Below are positions 43,584-56,890 of a DNA stretch of 64,000 nt, in pieces (the first letter of the stretch is position 1; the number at the start of each line of letters is the position of its first letter). Made by a program: the position numbers and the translations under genes. Origin of the DNA: Ptiloglossa arizonensis (lineage: Eukaryota; Arthropoda; Insecta; Hymenoptera; Colletidae); NCBI RefSeq assembly GCF_051014685.1, contig NW_027478718.1, positions 124,001 to 188,000 of the forward strand, written 5' to 3'. The notes under the pieces are model-generated. The model had not been told where the DNA came from and ran no database searches. It saw only the letters and a program-made list of their open reading frames with translations.

Positions 43584-46140
43584 CGTAGTACGTTATACGT
43601 TATAAGTTGTACGTTATACGATATACGTTATACGTTATTCTTTATACGTTCTTCGTTACACGTTATACGCTATACGTTATACGTTATACGTTTTACGTTA
43701 TTCGTTATACGTTTACGTTATACGTTATACGATATACGTTATACGTTATACGTTATACGATATACGTTATACGTTATAGGTGTTACGTTATACGTTATAC
43801 GTTATACGTTATTCGTATTACGTTACACGTGATACGTTATATTATACGTTGTACGTTATACGTTATACGTTATACGTTATACGTTATACATTATACGTTA
43901 TACGTTATACATTACATGTTATGCGTTATACGTTATACGTTATACGTTATACGTTATACGTTATACGTTATACGTTATACGTTATACGTTATACGTTATA
44001 CGTTATACGTTATACGTTATACGTTATACGTTATACGTTATACGTTATACGTTATACGTTATACGTTATACGTTGTACGTTATACGTTATAAGTTGTACG
44101 TTACACGATATACGTTATACGTTATACGTTATACGTTATACGTTATACGTTATACGTTATACGTTATACGTTATGCGTTATACGTTATACGTTATACGTT
44201 ATACGTTATACGTTATACGTTATACGTTATACGTTATACTTTATACGTTATACGTTATACGTTATACGTTATACGTTATACGTTATACGTTATACGTTAT
44301 ACGTTATACGTTATACGTTATACGTTATACGTTATACGTTATACGTTATACGTTATACGTTATACGTTATTCGTTATAGGTTATACGTTGTACGTTATAA
44401 GTTATACGTTATGCGTCATAGGTTATACGTTGAGCGTTATACGTTATACGTAGTATGTAATGCGTCATACATTTTACGTTATTCGTTATACGTTATACGT
44501 TATACGTTATACGTTATACGTTATACGTTATACGTTATACGTAATACGTTATACGTTATACGTTATACGTTCTACGTTATACGTTATACGTTATTCGTTA
44601 TACGTTATACGTTATACGTTATACGTTATACGTTATACGTTATACGTTATACGTTATACGTTATACGTTATACGTTATACGTTATACGTTATACGTTATA
44701 CGTTATACGTTATACGTTATACGTTATACGTTATACGTTATACGTTATACGTTATACGTTATACGTTATACGTTATACGTTATACGTTATACGTTATACG
44801 TTATACGTTATACGTTATACGTTATACGTTATACGTTATACGTTATACGTTATACGTTATACGTTATACGTTAAACGTTATACGTTATACGTTATACGTT
44901 ATACGTTATACGTTATACGTTATACGTTATACGTTATACGTTATACGTTATACCTTATACGTTATACCTTATACGTTATACGTTATACGTTATACGTTAT
45001 ACGTTATACGTTATACGTCATACGTTATACGTTATACGTTATACGTTATACGTTATACGTTGTACGTTATACGTTATAAGTTGTACGTTATTCGATATAC
45101 GTTATACGTTATTCGTTATACGTACTTCGTTACACGTTATACGTTATACGTTATACGTTATACGTTATACGTTATACGTTATACGTTATACGTTTTACGA
45201 TATACGATATACGATATACGTTATACGTTATACGATATACGTTATACGTTATACTTTATACGTTATTGGGGTTACGTTATACGTTATACGTTATACGTTA
45301 TTCGTAATACGTTATACGTGATACGTTATACTTTGTACGTTATACCTTATACGTTATACGTTATACATTATACGTTATACGTTATACGTTATACATTACA
45401 TGTTAAGCGTTATACGTTATACGTTATACGTTATACGTTATACGTTATACGTTATACGTTATACGTTATACGTTATACGTTATACGTTATAGGTTATACG
45501 TTATACGTTATACGTTATACGTTATACGTTATACGTTATACGTTATACGTTTTACGTTATACGTTATAAGTCATACGTTATACGGCATAGGTTATACGTT
45601 GAACATTATACGTTATACGTTATACGTTATACGTTATACGTTATACGTTATACGTTATACGTTATACGTTATACGTTATACGTTATACGTTATACGTTAT
45701 ACGTTATACGTTATACGTTATACGTTATACGTTATAAGTTATACGTTATACGTTATACGTTATACGTTATACGTTATACGTTATACGTTATACGTCATAC
45801 GTTATACGTTATACGTTGTACGTTATACGTTATAAGTTGTACGTTATACGATATACGTTATACGTTATTCTTTATACGTTCTTCGTTACACGTCATACGT
45901 TATACGTTATACGTTATACGTTTTACGTTATTCGTTATGCGTTATACGTTATACGTTATACGTTATACGTTATACGTTATACGTTATACGTTATACGTTA
46001 TACGTTATACGTTATACGTTATACGTTATACGTTATACGTTATACGTTATACGTTATACGTTATACGTTATACGTTATACGTTATACGTTATACGTTATA
46101 CGTTATACGTTATACGTTATACGTTATACGTTATACGTTA
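43584..46140 (+). repeat. 2.6-kb tandem duplication, right copy
   Basis: Repeat of 41,011-43,490 beginning at the CGTAGTACG variant near 43,584. It carries the same -1 indel at 43,709 and the same ATTAT insertion at 43,841. Relative to the left copy it has net gains of 63 and 14 bp. Past about 46,140 it runs into a pure unit run where the left copy has TTACACGTCATACG. Confidence 0.9.
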
Positions 46141-46230
46141 TACGTTATACGTTATACGTTATACGTTATACGTTATACGTTATACGTTATACGTTATACG
46201 TTATACGTTATACGTTATACGTTATACGTT
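45940..46230 (+). repeat. Pure unit run, 291 bp
   Basis: About 41 unvaried units between a TTATGCG unit and a TTGTACG unit. The corresponding run in the left 2.6-kb copy (43,290-43,504) is only about 215 bp. The extra length here is a gain of plain units, or a loss in the other copy. Confidence 0.85.
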
Positions 46231-47425
46231 GTACGTTATACGTTATAAGTTGTACGTTATACGATATACGTTATACGTTATTCTTTATACGTTCTTCGTT
46301 ACACGTCAAACGTTATACGTTATACGTTATACGTTTTACGTTATTCGTCATACGTTATACGTTATACGCTATACGTCATACGTTATACGTTATACGTTAT
46401 ACGTTATACGTTATACGTTATACGTTATTCGTTATACGTTGTACGTTATACGTTGTACGTTATACGTTATACGTTATACGTTATACGTTATACGTTATAC
46501 GTTATACGTTATTCGTTATACGTTGTACGTTATACGTTATACGTTATACGTTATACGTTATACGTTATACTTTATACGTTATACGTTATAAGTTGTACGT
46601 TATACGATATACGTTATACGTTATTCTTTATACGTTCTTCGTTACACGTTTTAAGTTATTCGTCATACGTTATACGTTATACGCTATACGTTATACGTTA
46701 TACGTTATACGTTATACGTTATACGTTATACGTTATACGTTATTCGTTATACGTTGTACGTTATACGTTATACGTTATACGTTATACGTTATACGTTATA
46801 CTTTATACGTTATACGTTATACGTTATACGTTATACGTTATACGTTATACGTTATACGTTATACGTCATAGGTTATACGTTGAACGTTATACTTTATACG
46901 TAGCATGTAATGCGTCATACGCTTTACGTTATTCGTTATACGTTTTTCGTTACAAGTTATACGTTATACGTTATACGTTATACTTCATAGGTTATACGTT
47001 ATACGTTATACGTTATACGTTATACATTATGCGTTAAACGTTTCACGTTATTCGTTATACGTTATACGTTATACGTTTTACGATATACGATATACGTTAT
47101 ATGTTATACGATATACGTTATACGTTATACTTTATACGTTATAGGGGTTACGTTATACGTTATACGTTATACGTTATTCGTAATACGTTATACGTTATAC
47201 GTTATACTTTGTACGTTATACGTTATACGTTATACGTTATACGTTATACGTTATACGTTATACGTTATACGTTATGCGTAATACGTTATACGTTATACGT
47301 TATACGTTATACGTTATGCGTTATACGTTGTACGATATTCGTTATACGTTATACGTTATTAGTTATACGTTATACGGTATACGTTATACGTTGTACGTTA
47401 CATGTTATACGTCATAGGTTATACG
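46231..47425 (+). repeat. Zone rich in TTATTCG-TTATACG-TTGTACG and one beta-prime block
   Basis: Contains several repeats of a short series (TTATTCG, TTATACG, TTGTACG) near 46,430, 46,510 and 46,740. Also present are the TTTTAAGTTATTCG and TTTCACG variants, and a beta-prime block starting near 46,870 (TAGCATG, CTTTACG, TTTTTCG, TTACAAG, ACTTCATAGG). ATAGGGGTTACG lies near 47,140. There is no alpha block. Confidence 0.8.
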
Positions 47426-49950
47426 TTGAACGTTATACGTTATACGTAGTATGTAATGCGTCATACGTTTTACGTTATTCGTTATACGTTATACGTTATA
47501 CGTAATACGTTATACGTTATACGTTATACGTTATACGTTATACGTTTTACGATATACGATATACGTTATACGTTATACGTTATACGTTATACGTTATACG
47601 TTATACGTTATACTTTATACGTTATACGTTATACGTCATAGGTTATACGTTATACGTTACACGTTATACGTTATACGTCATACGTTATACGTTATACGTT
47701 ATACGTTATACGTTATACGTTATACGTTATACGTTATACGTTATACGTTATACGTTATACGTTATACGTTAAACGTTATACGTTATACGTTATACATTAT
47801 ACGTTATACGTTATACGTTATACGTTTTACGATATTCGATATACGTTATACGTTATACGTTATACGTTATACGTTATACGTTATACGTTATACGTTATAC
47901 GTTATACTTTATACGGTATACGTTATACGTCATAGGTTATACGTTATACGTTATACGTTATACGTTATACGTTATACGTCATACGTTATACGTTATACGT
48001 TATGCGTTATACGTTATACGTTATACGTTATACGTTGTACGTTATACGTTATACGTTATACGTTATACGTTATACATTAAACGTTATACGTTATACATTA
48101 CATGTTATACGTTATACGTTATACGTTATACGTTATACGTTATACGTTATACGTTATACGTTATACGTTATACGTTATACGTTATACGTTATACATTACA
48201 TGTTATACGTTATACGTTATACGTTATACGTTATACGTTATACGTTATACGTTATACGTTATACGTTATACGTTATACGTTATACGTTGTACGTTATACG
48301 TTATACGTTATACGTTATACGTTGTACGTTATACGTTATAAGTTGTACGTTATACGATATACGTTATACGTTATTCATTATACGTTATACGTTATACATT
48401 AAATGTCATACGTTATACGTTATACGTTATACGTTATACGTTAAACGTTATACGTTATACGTTATACGTCATACGTTATACGTTATTAGTAATACGTTAT
48501 ACGTGATAAGTTATACGTTGTACGCTATACGTTATACGTTATACGTTATACGTTATAAATTGTACGTTATACGTCATAGGTTATACGTTATACGTTATAC
48601 GTTATACGTTATACGTTATACGTTATACGTTATACGTTATACGTTATACGTTAAACGTTATACGTTATACGTTATACGTTATACGTTATACGGTATACGT
48701 TGAACGTTATACGTTATACGTAGTATGTAATGCGTCATACGTTTTACGTTATTCGTTATACGTTATACGTTATACGTAATACGTTATACGTTATACGTTA
48801 TACGTTATACGTTATACGTTTTATGATATACGATATACGTTATACGTTATACGTTATACGTTATACGTTATACGTTATACGTTATACTTTATACGTTATA
48901 CTTTATACGTCATAGGTTATACGTTATACGTTATACGTTATACGTTATACGTCATACGTTATACGTTATACGTTATACGTTATACGTTATACGTTATACG
49001 TTATAGGTTATACGTTATACGTTATACGTTATACGTTAAACGTTATACGTTATACGTTATACGTTTTACGATATTCGATATACGTTATACGTTATACGTT
49101 ATACGTTATACGTTATACGTTATACTTTATACGGTATACGTTATACGTCATAGGTTATACGTTATACGTTATACGTTATACGTTATACGTTATACGTCAT
49201 ACGTTATACGTTATACGTTATGCGTTATACGTTATACGTTATACGTTATACGTTGTACGTTATACGTTATACGTTATACGTTATACGTTATACATTATAC
49301 GTTATACGTTATACATTACATGTTATACGTTATACGTTATACGTTATACGTTATACGTTATACGTTATACGTTATACGTTATACGTTATACGTTATACGT
49401 TATACGTTATACATTACATGTTATACGTTATACGTTATACGTTATACGTTATACGTTATACGTTATACGTTATACGTTATACGTTATACGTTATACGTTA
49501 TACGTTATACGTTATACGTTGTACGTTATACGTTATACGTTATACGTTATACGTTATACGTTGTACGTTATACGTTATAAGTTGTACGTTATACGGTATA
49601 CGTTATACGTTATTCATTATACGTTATACGTTATACATTACATGTCATACGTTATACGTTATACGTTATACGTTATACGTTAAACGTTATACGTTATACG
49701 TTATACGTCATACGTTATACGTTATTAGTAATACGTTATACGTGATACGTTATACGTTGTACGCTATACGTTATACGTTATACGTTATACGTTATAAATT
49801 ATACGTTATACGTCATAGGTTATACGTTATACGTTATACGTTATACGTTATACGTTATACGTTATACGTTATACGTTATACGTTATACGTTATACGTTAT
49901 ACGTTAAACGTTATACGTTATACGTTATACGTTATACGTTATACGGTATA
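47426..49950 (+). repeat. Tandem duplication of about 1.2-1.3 kb
   Basis: TTGAACG at 47,426 and 48,700 are 1,274 bp apart, and the TTATGCG starts at 48,002 and 49,220 are 1,218 bp apart (182 and 174 units). Each copy runs through beta (TAGTATG, TCATACG, TTTTACG), CGATATTCGATATACG or its relatives, CGGTATACG, two ACATTACATG elements, ATAAGTTGTACG, TTATTCATTATACG, TTAAACG, TTATTAGTAATACG and ATAAATT. Copies differ at scattered units. Confidence 0.85.
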
Positions 49951-50059
49951 CGTTGTACGTTATACGTTATACGTTATACGTTATACGTTATACGTTATAC
50001 GTTATGCGTTATACGTTATACGTTATACGTTATACATTATACGTTATACGTTATACGTT

Positions 50060-51100
50060 ATACGTTGTACGTTGTACGATATACGTTATACGTTATTCGT
50101 TATACGTACTTCGTTACACGTTATACGTTATACGATATACGTTATACGTTATTTGTTATACGTACTTCGTCACACGTTATACGTTTTTCGTTACAAGTTA
50201 TACGTTATACGTTATACGTTATACGTCATAAGTTATACGTTATACGTTATACGTTATGCGTAATACGTTATACGTTATACGTTATACGTTATACGTTATG
50301 CGTTATACGTTGTACGATATTCGTTATACGTTATACGTTATTAGTTATACGTTATACGGTATACGTTATACGTTGTACGTTACATGTTATACGTCATAGG
50401 TTATACGTTGAACGTTATACGTTATACGTAGTATGTAATGCGTCATACGTTTTACGTTATTCGTTATACGTTATACGTTATACGTAATACGTTATACGTT
50501 ATACGTTATACGTTATACGCTATACGTTTTACGATATACGATATACGTTATACGTTATACGTTATACGTTATACGTTATACGTTATACTTTATACGTTAT
50601 ACGTTATACGTCATAGGTTATACGTTATACGTTATACGTTATACGTTATACGTCATACGTTATACGTTATACGTTATACGTTATACGTTATACGTTATAC
50701 GTTATACGTTATACTTTATACGGTATACGTTATACGTCATAGGTTATACGTTATACGTTATACGTTATACGTTATACGTTATACGTCATACCTTATACGT
50801 TATACGTTATGCGTTATACGTTATACGTTATACGTTATACGTTATACGTTATTCGTTACATGTTATACGTTATACGTTATACGTTATGCGTTATACGCTA
50901 TACGTTATACGTTATACGTTATACATTACATGTTATACGTTATACGTTATACGTTATACGTTATACGTTATACGTTATACGTTATACGTTATACGTTATA
51001 CGTTATACGTTATACGTTGTACGTTATACGTTATACGTTATACGTTATACGTTGTACGTTATACGTTATAAGTTGTACGTTATACGATGTACGTTATACT
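50060..51100 (+). repeat. Module zeta, copy 1 (CGTACTTCG ... CGTCACACG ... beta)
   Basis: Series: TTGTACG, CGATATACG, TTATTCG, TTATACGTACTTCG, TTACACG, then TTATTTG, a second CGTACTTCG with CGTCACACG, TTTTTCG, TTACAAG, TCATAAG, GTAATACG, TTGTACGATATTCG, TTATTAG, CGGTATACG, TTACATG and TCATAGG. It ends in a beta block starting at 50,408. The same module occurs at about 52,626, 53,340 and 56,930, with a fragment at 54,840-54,940. Together they define the 50-57-kb domain. Confidence 0.85.
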
Positions 51101-52560
51101 TCATAGGTTATACGTTATACGTTATACGTTATACGTTATACATTATGCGTTAAACGTTTCACGTTATTCGTTATACGTTATACGTTATACGTTTTACGAT
51201 ATACGATATACGTTATACGTTATACGATATACGTTAGACGTTTTAAGTTATTCGTCATACGTTATACGTTATACGCTATACGTTATACGTTATACGTTAT
51301 ACGTTATACGTTATACGTTATACGTTATACGTTATTCGTTACATGTTATACGTTATACGTTATACGTTATACGTTATACGTTATACGTTATACGTTATAC
51401 GTTATACGTTATACGTTATACATTACATGTTATACGTTATACGTTATACGTTATGCGTTATACGTTATACTTTATACGTTATACGTTATAAGTTGTACGT
51501 TATACGATATACGTTATACGTTATTCTTTATACGTTCTTCGTTACACGTCATACGTTATACGTTATACGTTATACGTTTTAAGTTATTCGTCATACGTTA
51601 TACGTTATACGCTATACGTTATACGTTATACGTTATACGTTATACGTTATACGTTATACGTTATACGTTATTCGTTATACGTTGTACGTTATACGTTATA
51701 CGTTATACGTTATACGTTATACGTTATACGTTATACTTTATACGTTATACGTTATACGTTATACGTTATACGTTATACGTTATACGTTATACGTTATACG
51801 TTATACGTTATAGGTTATACGTTATACGTTATACGTTATACGTTACAAGTTATACGTTATACGTCATGGGTTATACGTTGAACGTTATACTTTATACGTA
51901 GCATGTAATGCGTCATACGCTTTACGTTATTCGTTATACGTTTTTCGTTACAAGTTATACGTTATACGTTATACGTTATACTTCATAGGTTATACGTTAT
52001 ACGTTATACGTTATACGTTATACGTTATACATTATGCGTTAAACGTTTCACGTTATTCGTTATACGTTATACGTTATACGTTTTACGATATACGATATAC
52101 GTTATACGTTATACGATATACGTTAGACGTTATACTTTATACGTTATAGGGGTTACGTTATACGTTATACGTTATACGTTATTCGTAATACGTTATACGT
52201 TATACGTTATACTTTGTACGTTATACGTTATACGTTATACGTTATACGTTATACATTATACGTTATACGTTATACATTACATGTTATGCGTTATACGTTA
52301 TACGTTGTACGTTATACGTTATAAGTTGTACGTTATACGATATTCGTTATACGTTATGCGTTATGCGTTCTTCGTTATACGTTATAGGTTATACGTTCTA
52401 CGTTATACGTTATACGTTATACGTTATAAGTTATACGTTATACGTCATAGGTTATACGTTGAACGTTGTACGTTATACGTAGTATGTAATGCTCATACGT
52501 TTTACGTTATTCGTTATACGTTATACGTTACACGTTATACGTTATACGTTATACGTTATA
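51101..52560 (+). repeat. Array with beta-prime block and TTTCACG/TTAGACG variants
   Basis: Contains TTAAACGTTTCACG near 51,150 and 52,035, TTAGACG near 51,235 and 52,125, and TTTTAAGTTATTCG near 51,240 and 51,577. It also holds ACATTACATG elements, a beta-prime block near 51,870 and a beta block near 52,459. The repeated pairs show another duplication of roughly 0.9 kb. All of it is heptamer repeat. Confidence 0.8.
52488..52498 (+). other. Out-of-register indel (-1) inside a beta block
   Basis: The beta block here reads GTAATGCTCATACG where the other beta copies read GTAATGCGTCATACG: one base is missing and the CpG is lost. Displacements across this point (for example 50,065 to 53,340, 3,275 bp) leave remainder 6 on division by 7, as a single-base loss predicts. 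Unlike the other register breaks it is present in one copy only, so it is either recent or a base-calling error. Confidence 0.88.
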
Positions 52561-52564
52561 CGTT

Positions 52565-53990
52565 ATGCGTTATACGTTATACGTTATACGTTATACATTA
52601 TACGTTATACGTTATACGTTATACGTTGTACGTTATACGATATACGTTATACGTTATTCGTTATACGTACTTCGTTACACGTTATACGTTATACGATATA
52701 CGTTATACGTTATTTGTTATACGTACTTCGTCACACGTTATACGTTTTTCGTTACAAGTTATACGTTATACGTTATACGTTATACGTCATAAGTTATACG
52801 TTATACGTTATACGTTATGCGTAATACGTTATACGTTATACGTTATACGTTATACGTTATGCGTTATACGTTGTACGATATTCGTTATACGTTATACGTT
52901 ATTAGTTATACGTTATACGGTATACGTTATACGTTGTACGTTACATGTTATACGTCATAGGTTATACGTTGAACGTTATACGTTATACGTAGTATGTAAT
53001 GCGTCATACGTTTTACGTTATTCGTTATACGTTATACGTTATACGTAATACGTTATACGTTATACGTTATACGTTATACGTTATACGTTTTATGATATAC
53101 GATATACGTTATACGTTATACGTTATACGTTATACGTTATACGTTATACGTTATACTTTATACGTTATACTTTATACGTCATAGGTTATACGTTATACGT
53201 TATACGTTATACGTTATACGTCATACGTTATACGTTATACGTTATACGTTATACGTTATACGTTATACGTTATACGTTATGCGTTATACGTTATACGTTA
53301 TACGTTATACATTATACGTTATACGTTATACGTTATACGTTGTACGTTATACGATATACGTTATACGTTATTCGTTATACGTACTTCGTTACACGTTATA
53401 CGTTATACGATATACGTTATACGTTATTTGTTATACGTACTTCGTCACACGTTATACGTTTTTCGTTACAAGTTATACGTTATACGTTATACGTTATACG
53501 TCATAAGTTATACGTTATACGTTATACGTTATGCGTAATACGTTATACGTTATACGTTATACGTTATACGTTATGCGTTATACGTTGTACGATATTCGTT
53601 ATACGTTATACGTTATTAGTTATACGTTATACGGTATACGTTATACGTTGTACGTTACATGTTATACGTCATAGGTTATACGTTGAACGTTATACGTTAT
53701 ACGTAGTATGTAATGCGTCATACGTTTTACGTTATTCGTTATACGTTATACGTTATACGTAATACGTTATACGTTATACGTTATACGTTATACGCTATAC
53801 GTTTTACGATATACGATATACGTTATACGTTATACGTTATACGTTATACGTTATACGTTATACTTTATACGTTATACGTTATACGTCATAGGTTATACGT
53901 TATACGTTATACGTTATACGTTATACGTCATACGTTATACGTTATACGTTATACGTTATACGTTATACGTTATACGTTATACGTTATACT
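52565..53990 (+). repeat. 714-bp tandem duplication of module zeta
   Basis: 52,565-53,278 and 53,279-53,990 match at 714 bp (102 units), including TTGAACG at 52,969 and 53,683. The first roughly 500 bp look identical. The tails differ at single units (TTTTATG versus CGCTATACGTTTTACG near 53,090 and 53,800). Confidence 0.9.
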
Positions 53991-54940
53991 TTATACGGTA
54001 TACGTTATACGTCATAGGTTATACGTTATACGTTATACGTTATACGTTATACGTTATACGTCATACGTTATACGTTATACGTTATGCGTTATAGGTTATA
54101 CGTTATACGTTATACGTTATACGTTATACGTTGTACGTTATACGTTATACGTTATACGTTATACGTTATACATTATACGTTATACGTTATACATTACATG
54201 TTATACGTTATACGTTATACGTTGTACGTTATACGTTATACGTTATACGTTATACGTTATACGTTATACGTTATACGTTATACGTTATACGTTATACGTT
54301 ATACGTTATACATTACATGTTATACGTTATACGTTATACGTTATACGTTATACGTTATACGTTATACGATATACGTTATACGTTATACGTTATACGTTAT
54401 ACGTTGTACGTTATACGTTATACGTTATACGTTATACGTTGTACGTTATACGTTATAAGTTGTACGTTATACGATATACGTTATACGTTATTCATTATAC
54501 GTTATACGTTATACATTACATGTCATACGTTATACGTTATACGTTATACGTTATACGTTAAACGTTATACGTTATACGTTATACGTCATACGTTATACGT
54601 TATTAGTAATACGTTATACGTGATACGTTATACGTTATACGTTATACGTTATACGTTATACGTTAAACGTTATACGTTATACGTTATACGTTATACGTTA
54701 TACGGTATACGTTGTACGTTATACGTTATACGTTATACGTTATACGTTATACGTTATACGTTATGCGTTATACGTTATACGTTATACGTTATACATTATA
54801 CGTTATACGTTATACGTTATACGTTGTACGTTATACGATATACGTTATACGTTATTCGTTATACGTACTTCGTTACACGTTATACGTTATACGATATACG
54901 TTATACGTTATTTGTTATACGTACTTCGTCACACGTTATA
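53991..54940 (+). repeat. Array with ACATTACATG pairs and a module-zeta fragment
   Basis: Resembles the second half of the 1.2-kb unit (CGGTATACG, ACATTACATG twice, ATAAGTTGTACG, TTATTCATTATACG, TTATTAGTAATACG). It then carries a truncated zeta module at about 54,820-54,940 that stops right after CGTCACACG. The junction at about 54,940 coincides with the start of the 420-bp duplication. Confidence 0.82.
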
Positions 54941-55780
54941 CGTTATGCGTTATAGGTTATACGTTATACGTTATACGTTATACGTTGTACGTTATACGTT
55001 ATACGTTATACGTTATACGTTATACATTATACGTTATACGTTATACATTATATGTTATACGTTATACGTTATACATTATACGTTATACGTTATACATTAC
55101 ATGTTATACGTTATACGTTATACGTTATACGTTATACGTTATACGTTATACGTTATACGTTATACGTTATACGTTATACGTTGTACGTTATACGTTGTAC
55201 GTTATACGTTATACGTTATACGTTATACGTTGTACGTTATACGTTATAAGTTGTACGTTATACGATATACGTTATACGTTATTCATTATACGTTATACGT
55301 TATACATTACATGTTATACGTTATACGTTATACGTTATACGTCATACGTTATACGTTATACGTTATGCGTTATAGGTTATACGTTATACGTTATACGTTA
55401 TACGTTGTACGTTATACGTTATACGTTATACGTTATACGTTATACATTATACGTTATACGTTATACATTATATGTTATACGTTATACGTTATACATTATA
55501 CGTTATACGTTATACATTACATGTTATACGTTATACGTTATACGTTATACGTTATACGTTATACGTTATACGTTATACGTTATACGTTATACGTTATACG
55601 TTATACGTTATACGTTGTACGTTATACGTTATACGTTATACGTTATACGTTGTACGTTATACGTTATAAGTTGTACGTTATACGATATACGTTATACGTT
55701 ATTCATTATACGTTATACGTTATACATTACATGTCATACGTTATACGTTATACGTTATACGTTATACGTTAAACGTTATA
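54941..55780 (+). repeat. 420-bp tandem duplication
   Basis: 54,941-55,360 and 55,361-55,780 match at exactly 420 bp (60 units), starting with TTATGCGTTATAGG. I count two substitutions over the first 380 bp: 55,183 versus 55,603 in a TTGTACG unit, and the ATGTTATACG versus ATGTCATACG pair near 55,315 and 55,735. ACATTATATG and ACATTACATG elements lie in each copy. Confidence 0.92.
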
Positions 55781-56890
55781 CGTTATACGTTATACGTCAT
55801 ACCTTATACGTTATTAGTAATACGTTATACGTGATACGTTATACGTTGTACGCTATACGTTATACGTTATACGTTATACGTTATAAATTATACGTTATAC
55901 GTCATAGGTTATACGTTATACGTTATACGTTATACGTTATACGTTATACGTTATACGTTATACGTTAAACGTTATACGTTATACGTTATACGTTATACGT
56001 TATACGGTATACGTTGTACGTTATACGTTATACGTTATACGTTATACGTTATACGTTATACGTTATACGTTATACGTTATACGTTATATTATACTTTATA
56101 CGTTATACGTTATACGTTATACGTTATACGTTATACGTTATACGTTATACGTTACACGTTATACGTCATAGGTTATACGTTATACGTTATACGTTATACG
56201 TTATACGTTATACGTTATACGTTATACGTTATATTATACTTTATACGTTATACGTTATACGTTATACGTTATACGTCATAGGTTATACGTTATACGTTAT
56301 GCGTTATACGTTATACATTATACGTTATACGATATACGTTATACGTTATGAGTTATGCGTTCTTCGTTACACGTTATACGTTATTCGGTATGCGTTATAC
56401 GTTATACGTAATACGTTATACGTTATACTTTATACGTTATACGTCATACGTTATACGTTATACGTTATACGTTATACGTTATACGTTATACGTTATACGT
56501 TATACGTTATACGTTATACGTTATACGTTATACGTTATACGTTTATACGTTATACGTTATACGTTATACGTTATACGTTATACGTTATACGGTATACGTT
56601 ATACGTTATACGTTATACGTTATACGTTATACGTTATGCGTTATACGTTCTACGATATTCTTTATACGTTATACGTTATTAGTTATACGTTATACGTTAT
56701 ACGTTATACGTCATAGGTCATGCGTTATACGTTATGCGTTATACGTTATACATTATACGTTATACCATATACGTTATACGTTATGCGTTATGCGTTCTTC
56801 GTTGCACGCTATACGTTATTCGGTATGCGTTATACGTTATACGTTATACGTTATACGTTATACTTTATACGTTATACGTTATACGTTATA
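55500..56890 (+). repeat. 1.4-kb repeat spaced 3.04 kb apart, left copy
   Basis: Matches about 58,535-59,930 with displacement 3,035 bp and then 3,049 bp. Both leave remainder 4 because the first copy's own register breaks lie between the two. Shared landmarks: ATACCTTATACGTTATTAG at about 55,799 and 58,834, two ATTAT insertions, a +1 TTTATACG, TTATGAG followed by the alpha block, and CGGTATACG. Confidence 0.87.
56081..56549 (+). other. Three out-of-register insertions (+5, +5, +1)
   Basis: An extra ATTAT lies at about 56,088-56,092 and again near 56,230-56,236 (both read TTATATTATACTTT). ACGTTTATACG at 56,539-56,549 is one base long. The same three occur in the right copy near 59,121-59,130, 59,279-59,287 and 59,588-59,598, so they predate this duplication. 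Confidence 0.88.
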
